Below are positions 12,401-19,904 of a DNA stretch of 22,687 nucleotides, piece after piece. The stretch comes from GCA-2688265 sp964527395. GTDB lineage: Archaea; Nanobdellota; Nanobdellia; Woesearchaeales; GW2011-AR9. The stretch lies in assembly GCA_964527395.1 (NCBI GenBank), contig CAZGQD010000024.1:1-22687 (forward strand), given 5' to 3'. Each line of letters begins with the position of its first letter. Position 1 is the first letter of the stretch. A program made the translations under genes and the position numbers. The notes beneath the pieces are model-generated. The model made no database searches. It was not told the origin of the DNA and was given only the letters and a program-made list of their open reading frames with translations.

Positions 12401-12787
12401 TCACCTAATATAAACTTCATAATCCAAAAGCTTTTCACTACCAGTACAGCTACCATTCTCCCAAGCTATATGCAACTTATCATCACTAACCAGCTCAACA
12501 AGAATCTTCCCAGAAGCTCCAGGTGCAAAAGAACGCAACTCCTCTGATTGATAACATTGAACCCCACTCTCAACAGAAACTAAAGAAAAGTCCAAATTAA
12601 CATTCCCACCATCTTCAACAGAGTCAGAAACTTCCAAATCGTCAACACTTTCCTCTACTCCATCTTCATAAACAATAGCTTCTTCAGAATCAATAGCCTC
12701 CTTAGTATCAACAGCTTCAAGAGGAGCACAAGAAACTAACAAAAACAAAGATAAAAAAACTAACAATCCTACAAATATTCTTTTCAT
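12401..12787 (-). CDS. Predicted lipoprotein
   Basis: From the ATG at 12787 (128 residues) the sequence begins MKRIFVGLLVFLSLFLLVSCAP, a signal peptide with lipobox LVSC. The Cys would be lipidated after cleavage. A long acidic, low-complexity linker follows (about 24-62, rich in E, D, S and V), then a compact domain of about 65 residues with two Cys (GVQCYQ and NGSCTG) that could form a disulphide outside the cell. A TTG start four residues upstream is not needed. The domain family is not recognised; binding or structural roles are possible. Confidence 0.7.
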   Translation of the reverse strand: MKRIFVGLLVFLSLFLLVSCAPLEAVDTKEAIDSEEAIVYEDGVEESVDDLEVSDSVEDGGNVNLDFSLVSVESGVQCYQSEELRSFAPGASGKILVELVSDDKLHIAWENGSCTGSEKLLDYEVYIR

Positions 12788-12853
12788 TAAAAAAAACAAT
12801 ACTTCAAAACTTAATAAAACTATCAGTAATCTTCTTCTAAACCACAGATATTA

Positions 12854-12860
12854 TTATATA
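12854..12860 (+). promoter_or_regulatory. TATA box of the NUDIX-pyrophosphatase gene
   Basis: TTATATA is centred about 26 bp before the ATG at 12883, implying a leaderless transcript. Confidence 0.45.
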
Positions 12861-12882
12861 CAACTAAACAAAAAACAAACTC

Positions 12883-13638
12883 ATGAAACTTAGAGTCGTT
12901 GGCTGCTTTTTATTTTATAAAGACAAATTCTTGATCCTACAAAGAAAAAAAGACAAATCTGAACCTCTAAAATGGGGCCTTCCAGCAGGTAAGGTAGAAA
13001 AAAATGAATCAGACATAGCAGCAATTTTAAGAGAATTGGAAGAAGAAACTGGCTACAAAGCAAACAAAGAAGAATTAATCAATCTAGGTGAAACAAATTG
13101 GAAATTCCCAACTAAAGAAATTGACTTTCCAGCGTTCAGAATCAACCTAGAAACTCAAATCCCTATAAAAATCCAAAAAAAAGAACATCAAGCATATAAG
13201 TGGGTAACTGCAAAAGAAGCTTATGATATGAATAAAGATCTAATCCATGGCCTAAAAGACCTTCTTGTCATGTTAAAATACATAAAAAACATAAAATCAG
13301 ATTACGCAACTAAATATCTTAACAAAACTGTCACAATAAAAATGGACAGGCCTAAGGGATCTAAACATCCTAGCTGTGGTTACATATATCCTATAAATTA
13401 TGGTTTTGTCCCAAACACAAAAGCTCCTGATGGACATGAAGTAGATGCTTACATTCTGAATGAAAAAGAACCCTTAAAAGAATTCACTGGAACATGCATT
13501 GCAGTAATTCATAGAACAAATGATGATGATGATAAACTGATAGTAGTTAAAGAAGGAACAAATCTAACAGATGAAGAGATAAAAAAGCAAACAGATTTCC
13601 AAGAACAGTTTTTTAAATCAATAATCATAAGGCATTAG
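12883..13638 (+). CDS. NUDIX hydrolase fused to inorganic pyrophosphatase-like domain
   Basis: Residues 1-130 form a NUDIX domain with a complete NUDIX box at 36-58 (GKVEKNESDIAAILRELEEE followed by TGY). Residues about 145-251 match the small inorganic-pyrophosphatase-like family, with VTIKMDRPKGSKHP, YIYPINYGFVPNT and the metal-binding-type APDGHEVDAY at 181-190. NUDIX enzymes often split a nucleoside diphosphate-X bond and some release pyrophosphate, which the second domain could hydrolyse and so pull the reaction forward. The frame is continuous, so the fusion is real in this sequence. The NUDIX substrate cannot be told; house-cleaning of damaged nucleotides is one option, given polB 58 bp downstream. 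Confidence 0.85.
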   Translation: MKLRVVGCFLFYKDKFLILQRKKDKSEPLKWGLPAGKVEKNESDIAAILRELEEETGYKANKEELINLGETNWKFPTKEIDFPAFRINLETQIPIKIQKKEHQAYKWVTAKEAYDMNKDLIHGLKDLLVMLKYIKNIKSDYATKYLNKTVTIKMDRPKGSKHPSCGYIYPINYGFVPNTKAPDGHEVDAYILNEKEPLKEFTGTCIAVIHRTNDDDDKLIVVKEGTNLTDEEIKKQTDFQEQFFKSIIIRH

Positions 13639-13696
13639 GTCAATTTATTATAAATAATCCAGAAACTCTTTTAAATAAGAATGTCAAACAAAAAAC

Positions 13697-16405
13697 ATGC
13701 CAATCAAACAAAAAAAAACAGCAACAAATCAAAGCACAATCGATTTCTATCCCTTCTCTATTCATCACAAAAACGACCTAGAAACAGATTCTTGCCAAAT
13801 ACATATAATTGCTAGACAAAACAAAACTAACAAAAAGATCATTATCAAAACAGATTTCATTCCATATTTCTACATCAGACTCAAAGGCACAGACGAAACA
13901 AAACTAATCAAGTACCTTAATGAAACAAATATCAGTCCAAAACAAGGTCAAATAACCTACAAGATAACAAAAACCCAAAAAATAACTAAAAATCTCTTAG
14001 GAAACGAAGAAAAATTCCTAAAAATAACTACTAATTTTCCAGAAGCCATCTACGAATATAAAAAGCTCCTAAGTAACAAAGACATTGAAACTTTCGAAGA
14101 TGATATTCCAGCACATAGAAGGTTCTTAATTGATAACAAAATAGAACCACTGAAACTCACAACTGCAACTGTAACAAAGCTAGTTTCAGCCAGTAAAGAT
14201 GAGTCACAGATCCCAGTTTATAAAGGAGCAGATATCGCTCAAGATAAAGAACAAAACAAGACTCTAGAAAACCCCAAAATCATCGCTATTGATATTGAGA
14301 CTTACAGTAAATCAAGAGAAATTGATATGCAAGCAAATCCAATTCTAATGATTGCCCTTTATTCAGAATATTTAGAAAAATCAACTAATAAAACCAAAAT
14401 CTACCAAAAAGTTCTAACATATAAGGAACCAAAAGCAAACAAACCAATTTACACCACCATTTGCAAAGACGAAAAAGATATGATCATTAAGTTCCAAGAA
14501 GAACTAAACAAACAAGATCCAGAATTCATCACAACTTATTATGGCGATGGTTTCGACCTCCCATACATAGAAAAAAGAGCAAAACACCACAACATTACCT
14601 TAGAATTAGGACCAAAACAATCAAACATCAAGCACAGCGGAACAAATGTAAAAAAAGCCACAATCAAAGGCCTTCCTCACTTAGACATTCTCAAATTCAT
14701 CAGATACATTTACGGTGTTTATTGGAAAATAGACAGTTACTCTCTAGACAATGTAGCACAAAAACTATTAAAAGAAAAAAAGTTAGAAGTTGATCTAAGT
14801 AAGCTCTCAAAAGACTGGGACAACACAAAAGATCTAGAAAAATACATCAAATACAACCTTCACGATGCCAAAATCACACACCAACTCACCACAAAAGTTT
14901 GGAACAGCATAACAGAATTCTGCACTCTCATAGGAATCATCCCAGATGATCTTATTAGAATGAGATTTTCAAGATTGGTAGAGAACTTCCTTCTCAAACA
15001 AGCACAAAAAAATAACATAATCCTTCCAAGAAAACCAAGCCAAGAACAGATCTCAGCAAGGATGCAAAGACATATTCAAGGAGCATTCGTATTTGAACCA
15101 ACTCCAAATATCTATGAAGATGTAGTAGTTTTCGACTTCCTCTCTCTTTATCCTACAATAATTATCTCTCACAATATTGGTTTAGAAACAATTCAACTTA
15201 TCAAAACAAAAGACATCAAAAGTCTAAGCAAACAAGAGACTAAAGTCCCTGAACGAAACTATAAAATCAATCAAAAAAAATCCTCTTTCATAGCACAAGA
15301 GTTAGGCAAAATAGTAACAAAAAGAGTAACTCTAAAACAAGAAAAAGCAAAAATGCAGAATTTAAATTCTGCGCTTGGAAAGTCTAACTTTCCAAGTACC
15401 AAAAGCGAAAACAAGCAAGAAACCCTCAGTTCTAGACTAGATGCTCTAAAAGTCCTAGCAAACTCTTTTTACGGCTACTTAGCATTTTACGGTGCTAGGT
15501 ACTATTCATATGAGGCAGCAGATTCCGTAACTGCTTTTGCAAGACATTACATAAAAGACGTAATAAACAGGGCTCAAGAACAAGGTTTTCAAGTAATTTA
15601 CTCAGACACAGATAGTATCATGATTACGCTAAAGGCAGAGCAAAATAAGCAAGCAAAAGACAAAGATCATCAAAAAGCAGTATCAAAAAAAGAACAAAAA
15701 AAGCAGCCTAAAGCAAAAACAAACACAAAGATAAATAATAAGGACAAAACTCAAGCACAGGCTCACAAATTCGTAGAAGAAATCAACAAAACCCTTCCTG
15801 GTTTCATGGAATTAGAGTTCGAAGGCTTCTTTCCAAGAGGTATTTTTGTAGGTGCTAAGGCAGCAAGTAGTCAAGGTGCAAAAAAGAAGTATGCCCTAAT
15901 TGACAAAAACAAAGAACTAAAAATCATTGGATTCGAAACTGTCAGACGTAATTGGAGTACAATAGCAAAAGAGATCCAAAAATCATTTTTAAGGTTCGTC
16001 TTAGAAGACAACATAGATGAGGGCATTATCTACCTAAAAAACAAAATCAAAAAGATCAAAGAGCACAAAATTCCAATAGAAAAAATGATCATGAAAATGC
16101 AACTAAAACAGCCTCTTGACAAATACAAAGCTATCGGACCCCACGTAGCTGTTGCAAAAAGAATGCAGCAAGAAGGCCATAACATCAAAAAAGGCATGTT
16201 AATAGAATATGTAATTCAAGAGGGCAGTGGCATAATTAGACAACGTGCCAAAAGAATCTCAAAACTAACAGCGCCTTACGATTCAAAATATTACCTAAAA
16301 AACCAAGTAATTCCATCTGTAGAAAGCATCTTAAGAGTAATAAACATAGACCCAAACAGCCTAACAAACGAAACAAAACAAGAAGGATTAAGTGGATTTT
16401 TCTAA
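13697..16405 (+). CDS. polB: Family-B DNA polymerase with insertions
   Basis: Replicative-type DNA polymerase with proofreading exonuclease, 902 residues (archaeal PolB is usually 770-800). Exonuclease motifs: D199-I-E201 (DIETYS), D287 (YYGDGFD) and Y386-x3-D390. Polymerase motifs: motif A DFLSLYPTII (D480), motif B KVLANSFYG (K585) and motif C YSDTDS (D637, D639). The extra length lies in two places. About 20 residues sit in the fingers, between the helix ending QEKAKM and LDALKVLANS; part of this (553-567) is encoded by two perfect palindromes. A Lys/Gln-rich stretch (about 647-689) follows motif C, before the strand FVEEINKTLPGF. All catalytic residues are intact, so the enzyme should be active. 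No intein is present. Confidence 0.95.
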   Translation: MPIKQKKTATNQSTIDFYPFSIHHKNDLETDSCQIHIIARQNKTNKKIIIKTDFIPYFYIRLKGTDETKLIKYLNETNISPKQGQITYKITKTQKITKNLLGNEEKFLKITTNFPEAIYEYKKLLSNKDIETFEDDIPAHRRFLIDNKIEPLKLTTATVTKLVSASKDESQIPVYKGADIAQDKEQNKTLENPKIIAIDIETYSKSREIDMQANPILMIALYSEYLEKSTNKTKIYQKVLTYKEPKANKPIYTTICKDEKDMIIKFQEELNKQDPEFITTYYGDGFDLPYIEKRAKHHNITLELGPKQSNIKHSGTNVKKATIKGLPHLDILKFIRYIYGVYWKIDSYSLDNVAQKLLKEKKLEVDLSKLSKDWDNTKDLEKYIKYNLHDAKITHQLTTKVWNSITEFCTLIGIIPDDLIRMRFSRLVENFLLKQAQKNNIILPRKPSQEQISARMQRHIQGAFVFEPTPNIYEDVVVFDFLSLYPTIIISHNIGLETIQLIKTKDIKSLSKQETKVPERNYKINQKKSSFIAQELGKIVTKRVTLKQEKAKMQNLNSALGKSNFPSTKSENKQETLSSRLDALKVLANSFYGYLAFYGARYYSYEAADSVTAFARHYIKDVINRAQEQGFQVIYSDTDSIMITLKAEQNKQAKDKDHQKAVSKKEQKKQPKAKTNTKINNKDKTQAQAHKFVEEINKTLPGFMELEFEGFFPRGIFVGAKAASSQGAKKKYALIDKNKELKIIGFETVRRNWSTIAKEIQKSFLRFVLEDNIDEGIIYLKNKIKKIKEHKIPIEKMIMKMQLKQPLDKYKAIGPHVAVAKRMQQEGHNIKKGMLIEYVIQEGSGIIRQRAKRISKLTAPYDSKYYLKNQVIPSVESILRVINIDPNSLTNETKQEGLSGFF
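15355..15408 (+). repeat. Palindromic repeat inserted in frame in polB
   Basis: A perfect 18-bp palindrome GCAGAATTTAAATTCTGC (15355-15372) is followed by a 9-bp hairpin CTTGGAAAG/CTTTCCAAG (15374-15382/15388-15396) and then AAAAGCGAA. The second part has the module-i design seen at 430-462, 10759-10799 (-) and 22588-22635 (-). It encodes about residues 553-571 at the tip of the fingers, where a length change is tolerated. Confidence 0.6.
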
Positions 16406-16506
16406 AAAACTGCATGTCTTAGGTCATTTTCTTATCAAACAAACCTTCTCATCCTACATTAAAATATTACTCATTTTATATGATTTCCACATTAATAGAG
16501 AAAAAC

Positions 16507-16515
16507 TTATAAAAT
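16507..16515 (+). promoter_or_regulatory. TATA box of the nucleotidyltransferase pair
   Basis: TTATAAAAT is centred about 25 bp before the ATG at 16536. It is in the 130-bp gap after polB and implies a leaderless transcript. Confidence 0.5.
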
Positions 16516-16535
16516 AATATAATATCAGTAACAAT

Positions 16536-17177
16536 ATGGCAATATACAATCCTCAAAATATGCTCAACTCTAGGGTCAAAGAAGCCAAAGAACTCTTAGA
16601 GCAAATACCTACAAAACACTGTTTTATTACAGGTTCTTTCCTTTATAAAGAAAAATTCAAAGATATTGACCTTTTTGTAATCACAAGATCAAAAAAAGAG
16701 ATAAAAGTCAAGCATCCCAAAGCAAAAATCACAATAATTGATTTCAATGACCTTCATTCACTTTTTTACCACTCAATTTCAAAAAGTTGCGTTGCAAAGG
16801 ATATCCTTCCTACAAAAGATCTAAAAGTAACTTTATCAGATTACTGGCATGTTATTAATGAAACTGTCCCAACTATCATAAACAAGAAAAGAAACTTTAA
16901 AAAAGACATCAGAAACTTAATTTTGTATACAGAATACTTCAAATCAAAGCATATACTTGATTCAAATGAATTATACAATAAAATAAAAGAGTATCAGGTA
17001 TATACAAAAGTTCTAAACTATATACATGATATTGTACCAATCATAATGAACGAAAACGCCAAAAAATCATATCTAAAACGTTTTTTCTATACACAGGCAG
17101 CTTTATACAAAGAACATAGGTCCTACAGTGCACAAAAATATTTATACGATTTAGCTCACGAAATCACACGTGGTTGA
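16536..17177 (+). CDS. Nucleotidyltransferase-fold protein
   Basis: 213 residues. ITGSFLYKEKFKDIDLFVI at about 31-49 is the nucleotidyltransferase signature: G33-S34, then D43-x-D45 for metal binding, followed by a strand. A further strand KITIIDF is seen near 64-70. The remaining residues (about 95-213) are helical and could be a HEPN-like or substrate-binding bundle. Such minimal nucleotidyltransferases often act as antitoxins (MNT) or modify tRNA or proteins. The stop overlaps the start of the next gene by 8 bp, so the two are coupled. Substrate and role are unknown. Confidence 0.65.
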   Translation: MAIYNPQNMLNSRVKEAKELLEQIPTKHCFITGSFLYKEKFKDIDLFVITRSKKEIKVKHPKAKITIIDFNDLHSLFYHSISKSCVAKDILPTKDLKVTLSDYWHVINETVPTIINKKRNFKKDIRNLILYTEYFKSKHILDSNELYNKIKEYQVYTKVLNYIHDIVPIIMNENAKKSYLKRFFYTQAALYKEHRSYSAQKYLYDLAHEITRG

Positions 17178-17544
17178 TCCAATAAAATTTAAGAAAGACA
17201 TAGAAAAATTAGTCTCACAAGATTGTAAAATTGAATTTCTAGGCAAAAACTTTGACCAAATTGTTAGCCTTTTAACTGAAATTAAGTCAGAAAAAATCTA
17301 CCTTTGGCTTGAAAAAGTCATAAAAAAAGAGGTACAACCAATCTTAATTGGATCAAAAAAACCTTACAAGGAGTGGAGAATTAATGAACTTCTTACTTTT
17401 CGGTATCCATTCAGCATAAAAAACACTGAATATAGAATATTGTTTGTAAAAGTCAAGAATTCTCTCTATATTGAATTTCATTTAGGTGATCATAAATATT
17501 ACAATAAGGTAAGAAAAGACTTAGATCTGAAAAAAAATAGTTAA
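17170..17544 (+). CDS. Partner of the nucleotidyltransferase gene, RelE-like C-terminus
   Basis: 124 residues from a GTG start overlapping the upstream gene by 8 bp. The first half is helical. The second half (residues about 80-118, TFRYPFSIKNTEYRILFVKV and SLYIEFHLGDHKYYNKVRKD) alternates strands and basic residues in the way of RelE/ParE-type toxins. No HEPN RX4-6H motif is obvious. A toxin partner is the simplest reading of the overlap, size and fold hints, but no specific family is recognised. Confidence 0.5.
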   Translation: MVDPIKFKKDIEKLVSQDCKIEFLGKNFDQIVSLLTEIKSEKIYLWLEKVIKKEVQPILIGSKKPYKEWRINELLTFRYPFSIKNTEYRILFVKVKNSLYIEFHLGDHKYYNKVRKDLDLKKNS

Positions 17545-17565
17545 TTAATAACAAAAACAAAGAAT

Positions 17566-17823
17566 CTAATCATATGCTACAGCAGCAGCATAAGCTTCTT
17601 CTTGAGTCATAGTTTCAACTAAACCAGAATCATAACCAACATCTGTATTTCCACTAACCTCTGCTCCTTGAGACATTTGATATGTACTCACTGCTGTTGC
17701 TAATGCTAAAACAGCTAATGGAACACCAAGCATTCCTGTCATAAGTGGATCTCTTTTTGATAAATCTTCTTCATGTTTTCTTGCTTTATCTACTTGAGCT
17801 TTAATCTTATTATCTATTGCCAT
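17566..17823 (-). CDS. Single-pass membrane protein, 85 residues
   Basis: A charged helix (MAIDNKIKAQVDKARKHEED) is followed by one membrane segment (about 28-49, MTGMLGVPLAVLALATAVST) and an acidic tail ending EEAYAAAVAYD. GAGG about 12 nt before the ATG and a TTTATAAAT box near 17899-17907 give a leader of about 50 nt. The gene is divergent from the J-domain gene. No family recognised; the topology is probably N-in with the acidic tail outside, though the reverse is possible. Confidence 0.6.
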   Translation of the reverse strand: MAIDNKIKAQVDKARKHEEDLSKRDPLMTGMLGVPLAVLALATAVSTYQMSQGAEVSGNTDVGYDSGLVETMTQEEAYAAAVAYD

Positions 17824-17951
17824 TTTATTCTAATTCCTCTATTCTTATTGAAGGTAATACCATCCATCTCCTCCAATGCACTCTAAAAACAAGCTTCATT
17901 TATAAATCTTTCTCAAAATAACTACTAAAAAGTAACAAAACAACAATAACC

Positions 17952-17960
17952 TTTATAAAT
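17952..17960 (+). promoter_or_regulatory. TATA box of the J-domain gene
   Basis: TTTATAAAT is centred 26 bp before the ATG at 17982, which implies a leaderless transcript. Only 45-50 bp separate it from the divergent TATA box near 17899-17907. Confidence 0.55.
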
Positions 17961-17981
17961 ACGCCTTAATTCTAGCTATTA

Positions 17982-19016
17982 ATGGCAAATCAAGTTCAAG
18001 ATCATTACGAAGTTTTAGGAGTCCCAAGAGACGCTGATCCTACTAAAATCAAAAAAGCATATAGAAAATTAGCATTAATATACCATCCTGATCGTAATCC
18101 TGATGATCCAGACGCAGAAGCTAGATTCATAGCAGCAAGAGATGCTTATAGTATTCTAATTGATCCAGATAAAAAAAGAGCATATGACAATCCATTTAGA
18201 CCAAATGGCTTTAGTCCAATGGCAAATACTTCTCATGATTTTTATGGTGGGGTAGATTTGGGAGAAGAGGTTAGAAAAACCCCAAATGAGAGAGAAGCTT
18301 TCTTAGATGGAATTAGAAAAGTATATCTTTCTGATACAGATTTGTCTTTCTTAGCAAGTCGTTTTCTTTCAAATTCAGATAAATATGGCGGGGTAGATTC
18401 AGTAAGAGATGAAATAAGCACTGCAATATGGGGCAAGGTAGAAGAAAGGGATGGTTTAATCGACATTGTTGGAGCAGATAGATTAATTCCTTACTTTAGA
18501 AGTTGTGCTAGTCCTAGTAAAATAACCATATATAAATTAGATAGGATCGCTGAAATCATTTGTGATGATAAAAGTCCTCTTGAAAGGATGGATTTTAAAG
18601 TAGCAAAAAGAGGGATGTTAGCTAGAACTTTGCTTCATAGACAATTGATGGAAACATTTCCAAGAAGGTTCTCTCCTAAAAGTAAAGGCTTTGCTGATGT
18701 ATCTAGATGTCTTGGAGAATCTGTCAAGTTAAATCAAAGAATAACTTACAACAATTTAAGAAGAAAAGCAGGAATTTGTTTAGAATTTTTTAGAGGAGAA
18801 ATCCCTGATGTTGAAAGACAAAATATTGATGAAATTTATCGTCATAATTTGGGTCAATTACCTACACTAAGAAACCTTGCAGCTTTAACATTTGCTCTTA
18901 CTCACTCTTCTCAAGAAGCAAGTTCTACTTTTGATCCAAGATCTAATAATGAAACTGCAGCATTAAGGTTAGCTAATAGATTCAAAACATATTTAGATTC
19001 TCAAAGAAGATTCTAA
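17982..19016 (+). CDS. J-domain protein with orphan C-terminal region
   Basis: Residues about 7-70 are a J domain with HYEVLGVPRDAD, helix KIKKAYRKLALIYHPDRNP (HPD at 35-37) and DAYSILIDPDKKRAYD. The HPD loop stimulates Hsp70 (DnaK) ATPase. The remaining 270 residues show none of DnaJ's Gly/Phe region, CxxCxGxG zinc fingers or substrate-binding barrels; they are helical and basic. It is therefore a specialised type-C co-chaperone rather than DnaJ. No dnaK or grpE is nearby. The start is supported by the TATA box 26 bp upstream. What the C-terminus recruits is unknown. Confidence 0.85.
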   Translation: MANQVQDHYEVLGVPRDADPTKIKKAYRKLALIYHPDRNPDDPDAEARFIAARDAYSILIDPDKKRAYDNPFRPNGFSPMANTSHDFYGGVDLGEEVRKTPNEREAFLDGIRKVYLSDTDLSFLASRFLSNSDKYGGVDSVRDEISTAIWGKVEERDGLIDIVGADRLIPYFRSCASPSKITIYKLDRIAEIICDDKSPLERMDFKVAKRGMLARTLLHRQLMETFPRRFSPKSKGFADVSRCLGESVKLNQRITYNNLRRKAGICLEFFRGEIPDVERQNIDEIYRHNLGQLPTLRNLAALTFALTHSSQEASSTFDPRSNNETAALRLANRFKTYLDSQRRF

Positions 19017-19032
19017 GTATAATCAACAATAT

Positions 19033-19218
19033 AGCGCTCCAAAAAAGTTTTTCGGAGAAAAACGCCATTTGGAACGCTGTCTGGAAGCCAAAAAAGCTAA
19101 TTAGAGACCTAATAACTTTTTTGGGTGACTATATACTGGTCCGTAAGTAGAAAGTGGAACTTTTCTTACGGAACTGTGTCTCGAATCCGTAACCAAGTTA
19201 TAGAAAATAGTTACGGAT
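19033..19218. ncRNA. Cluster of four hairpins, candidate structured RNA
   Basis: Four foldbacks fill half of the 358-bp gap. (1) 19033-19043 with 19068-19078: 10 pairs and one mismatch, containing an inner GTTTTTC/GAAAAAC stem. (2) CCAAAAAAG (19088-19096) with CTTTTTTGG (19116-19124). (3) TCCGTAAG (19140-19147) with CTTACGGA (19165-19172), inner AAAGT/ACTTT. (4) ATCCGTAAC (19185-19193) with GTTACGGAT (19210-19218). Hairpins 3 and 4 share the TCCGTAA/TTACGGA arms. No ORF covers them. A non-coding RNA or stacked palindromic elements are both possible. Confidence 0.45.
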
Positions 19219-19280
19219 GAGTATATATTAGTAAAAAACAAAAATTCAACCTTATGGTGATCAAAGATTACCAAGATTAT

Positions 19281-19321
19281 GAAAACCTTTAGTTTTCAAA
19301 CCTTGCTTCATTCCTCACAAG
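19281..19321 (-). repeat. Palindromic repeat, module ii, minus strand
   Basis: On the minus strand, CTTG/CAAG with loop TGAGGAATGAAG is followed by GTTTG and a GAAAAC/GTTTTC hairpin. Loop, TTTG spacer and order match the copy at 1927-1978. Confidence 0.5.
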
Positions 19322-19344
19322 ATTTGTTCTTCTCAAGCTCAAAC

Positions 19345-19353
19345 TTTATAAAA
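19345..19353 (+). promoter_or_regulatory. TATA box of the 19375 gene
   Basis: TTTATAAAA is centred about 26 bp before the ATG at 19375, giving a leaderless mRNA. An in-frame TAA directly before the ATG confirms that start. Confidence 0.5.
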
Positions 19354-19374
19354 AAGCCCATAAATAACCCTTAA

Positions 19375-19869
19375 ATGGCACTAACAACTCTTCTTTTAGC
19401 AAGCAAAATAGCCTACGCAAACCCCAGCACAAACCAAGAGGAAACAAGTAATTTCTATGTACCAATGGGCGCTTCAGTAACATTTCACGATGACACTATT
19501 GACACTGGTTTTGCAATTGAAGGTCACAGCCAACTACCAAAAGTCCCAGCACTATTCTATTCAGTGGCAGCAGCAGAATCGTGGGGCTACCAAGGAGAAG
19601 ATCCAGAATTTGTTTTCCAAGCCAGTGTAGGCCTAGATTCTTTAGATACAAATAGAAGAGTAGACACAGGGATCAGCGCAGAAGCAGGAATAGAGCTAAG
19701 AGACAACAAAGCAGCTCCATACGGCTTAGTTCTTATCAGATATAATAAAGAAAAAACCTTACAATTAGCTGCTGGCCCAAGCATAACTTACAGAAATAAA
19801 GATACAAACATCGCTATAACTGGCAGACTCAACCTTATTTTCAACGCAAAAAAAGAAGACAACGAATAA
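19375..19869 (+). CDS. Secreted or surface beta-rich protein
   Basis: 164 residues. MALTTLLLASKIAYANP looks like a short signal peptide with an A-Y-A cleavage site, though it has no positive charge near the start. The rest alternates polar and hydrophobic residues in at least eight likely strands, for example YGLVLIRYNK, LQLAAGPSITYRN and IAITGRLNLIFNA at the end. The pattern resembles a small beta-barrel or beta-sandwich; no Cys is present. In an archaeon without an outer membrane a soluble or surface-attached sheet is more likely than a porin-like barrel. No family recognised. The JAMM-like gene follows after 35 bp with its own weak TATA. Confidence 0.6.
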   Translation: MALTTLLLASKIAYANPSTNQEETSNFYVPMGASVTFHDDTIDTGFAIEGHSQLPKVPALFYSVAAAESWGYQGEDPEFVFQASVGLDSLDTNRRVDTGISAEAGIELRDNKAAPYGLVLIRYNKEKTLQLAAGPSITYRNKDTNIAITGRLNLIFNAKKEDNE

Positions 19870-19904
19870 AAAGCTTTTAAAAGAGCACAAGAAACAACAT
19901 CAAA

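Noticed and set aside
19172..19200. tRNA T-arm-like TCTCGAATCCGT
   Set aside because: There is no matching acceptor, D or anticodon arm; the bases belong to hairpin 4.
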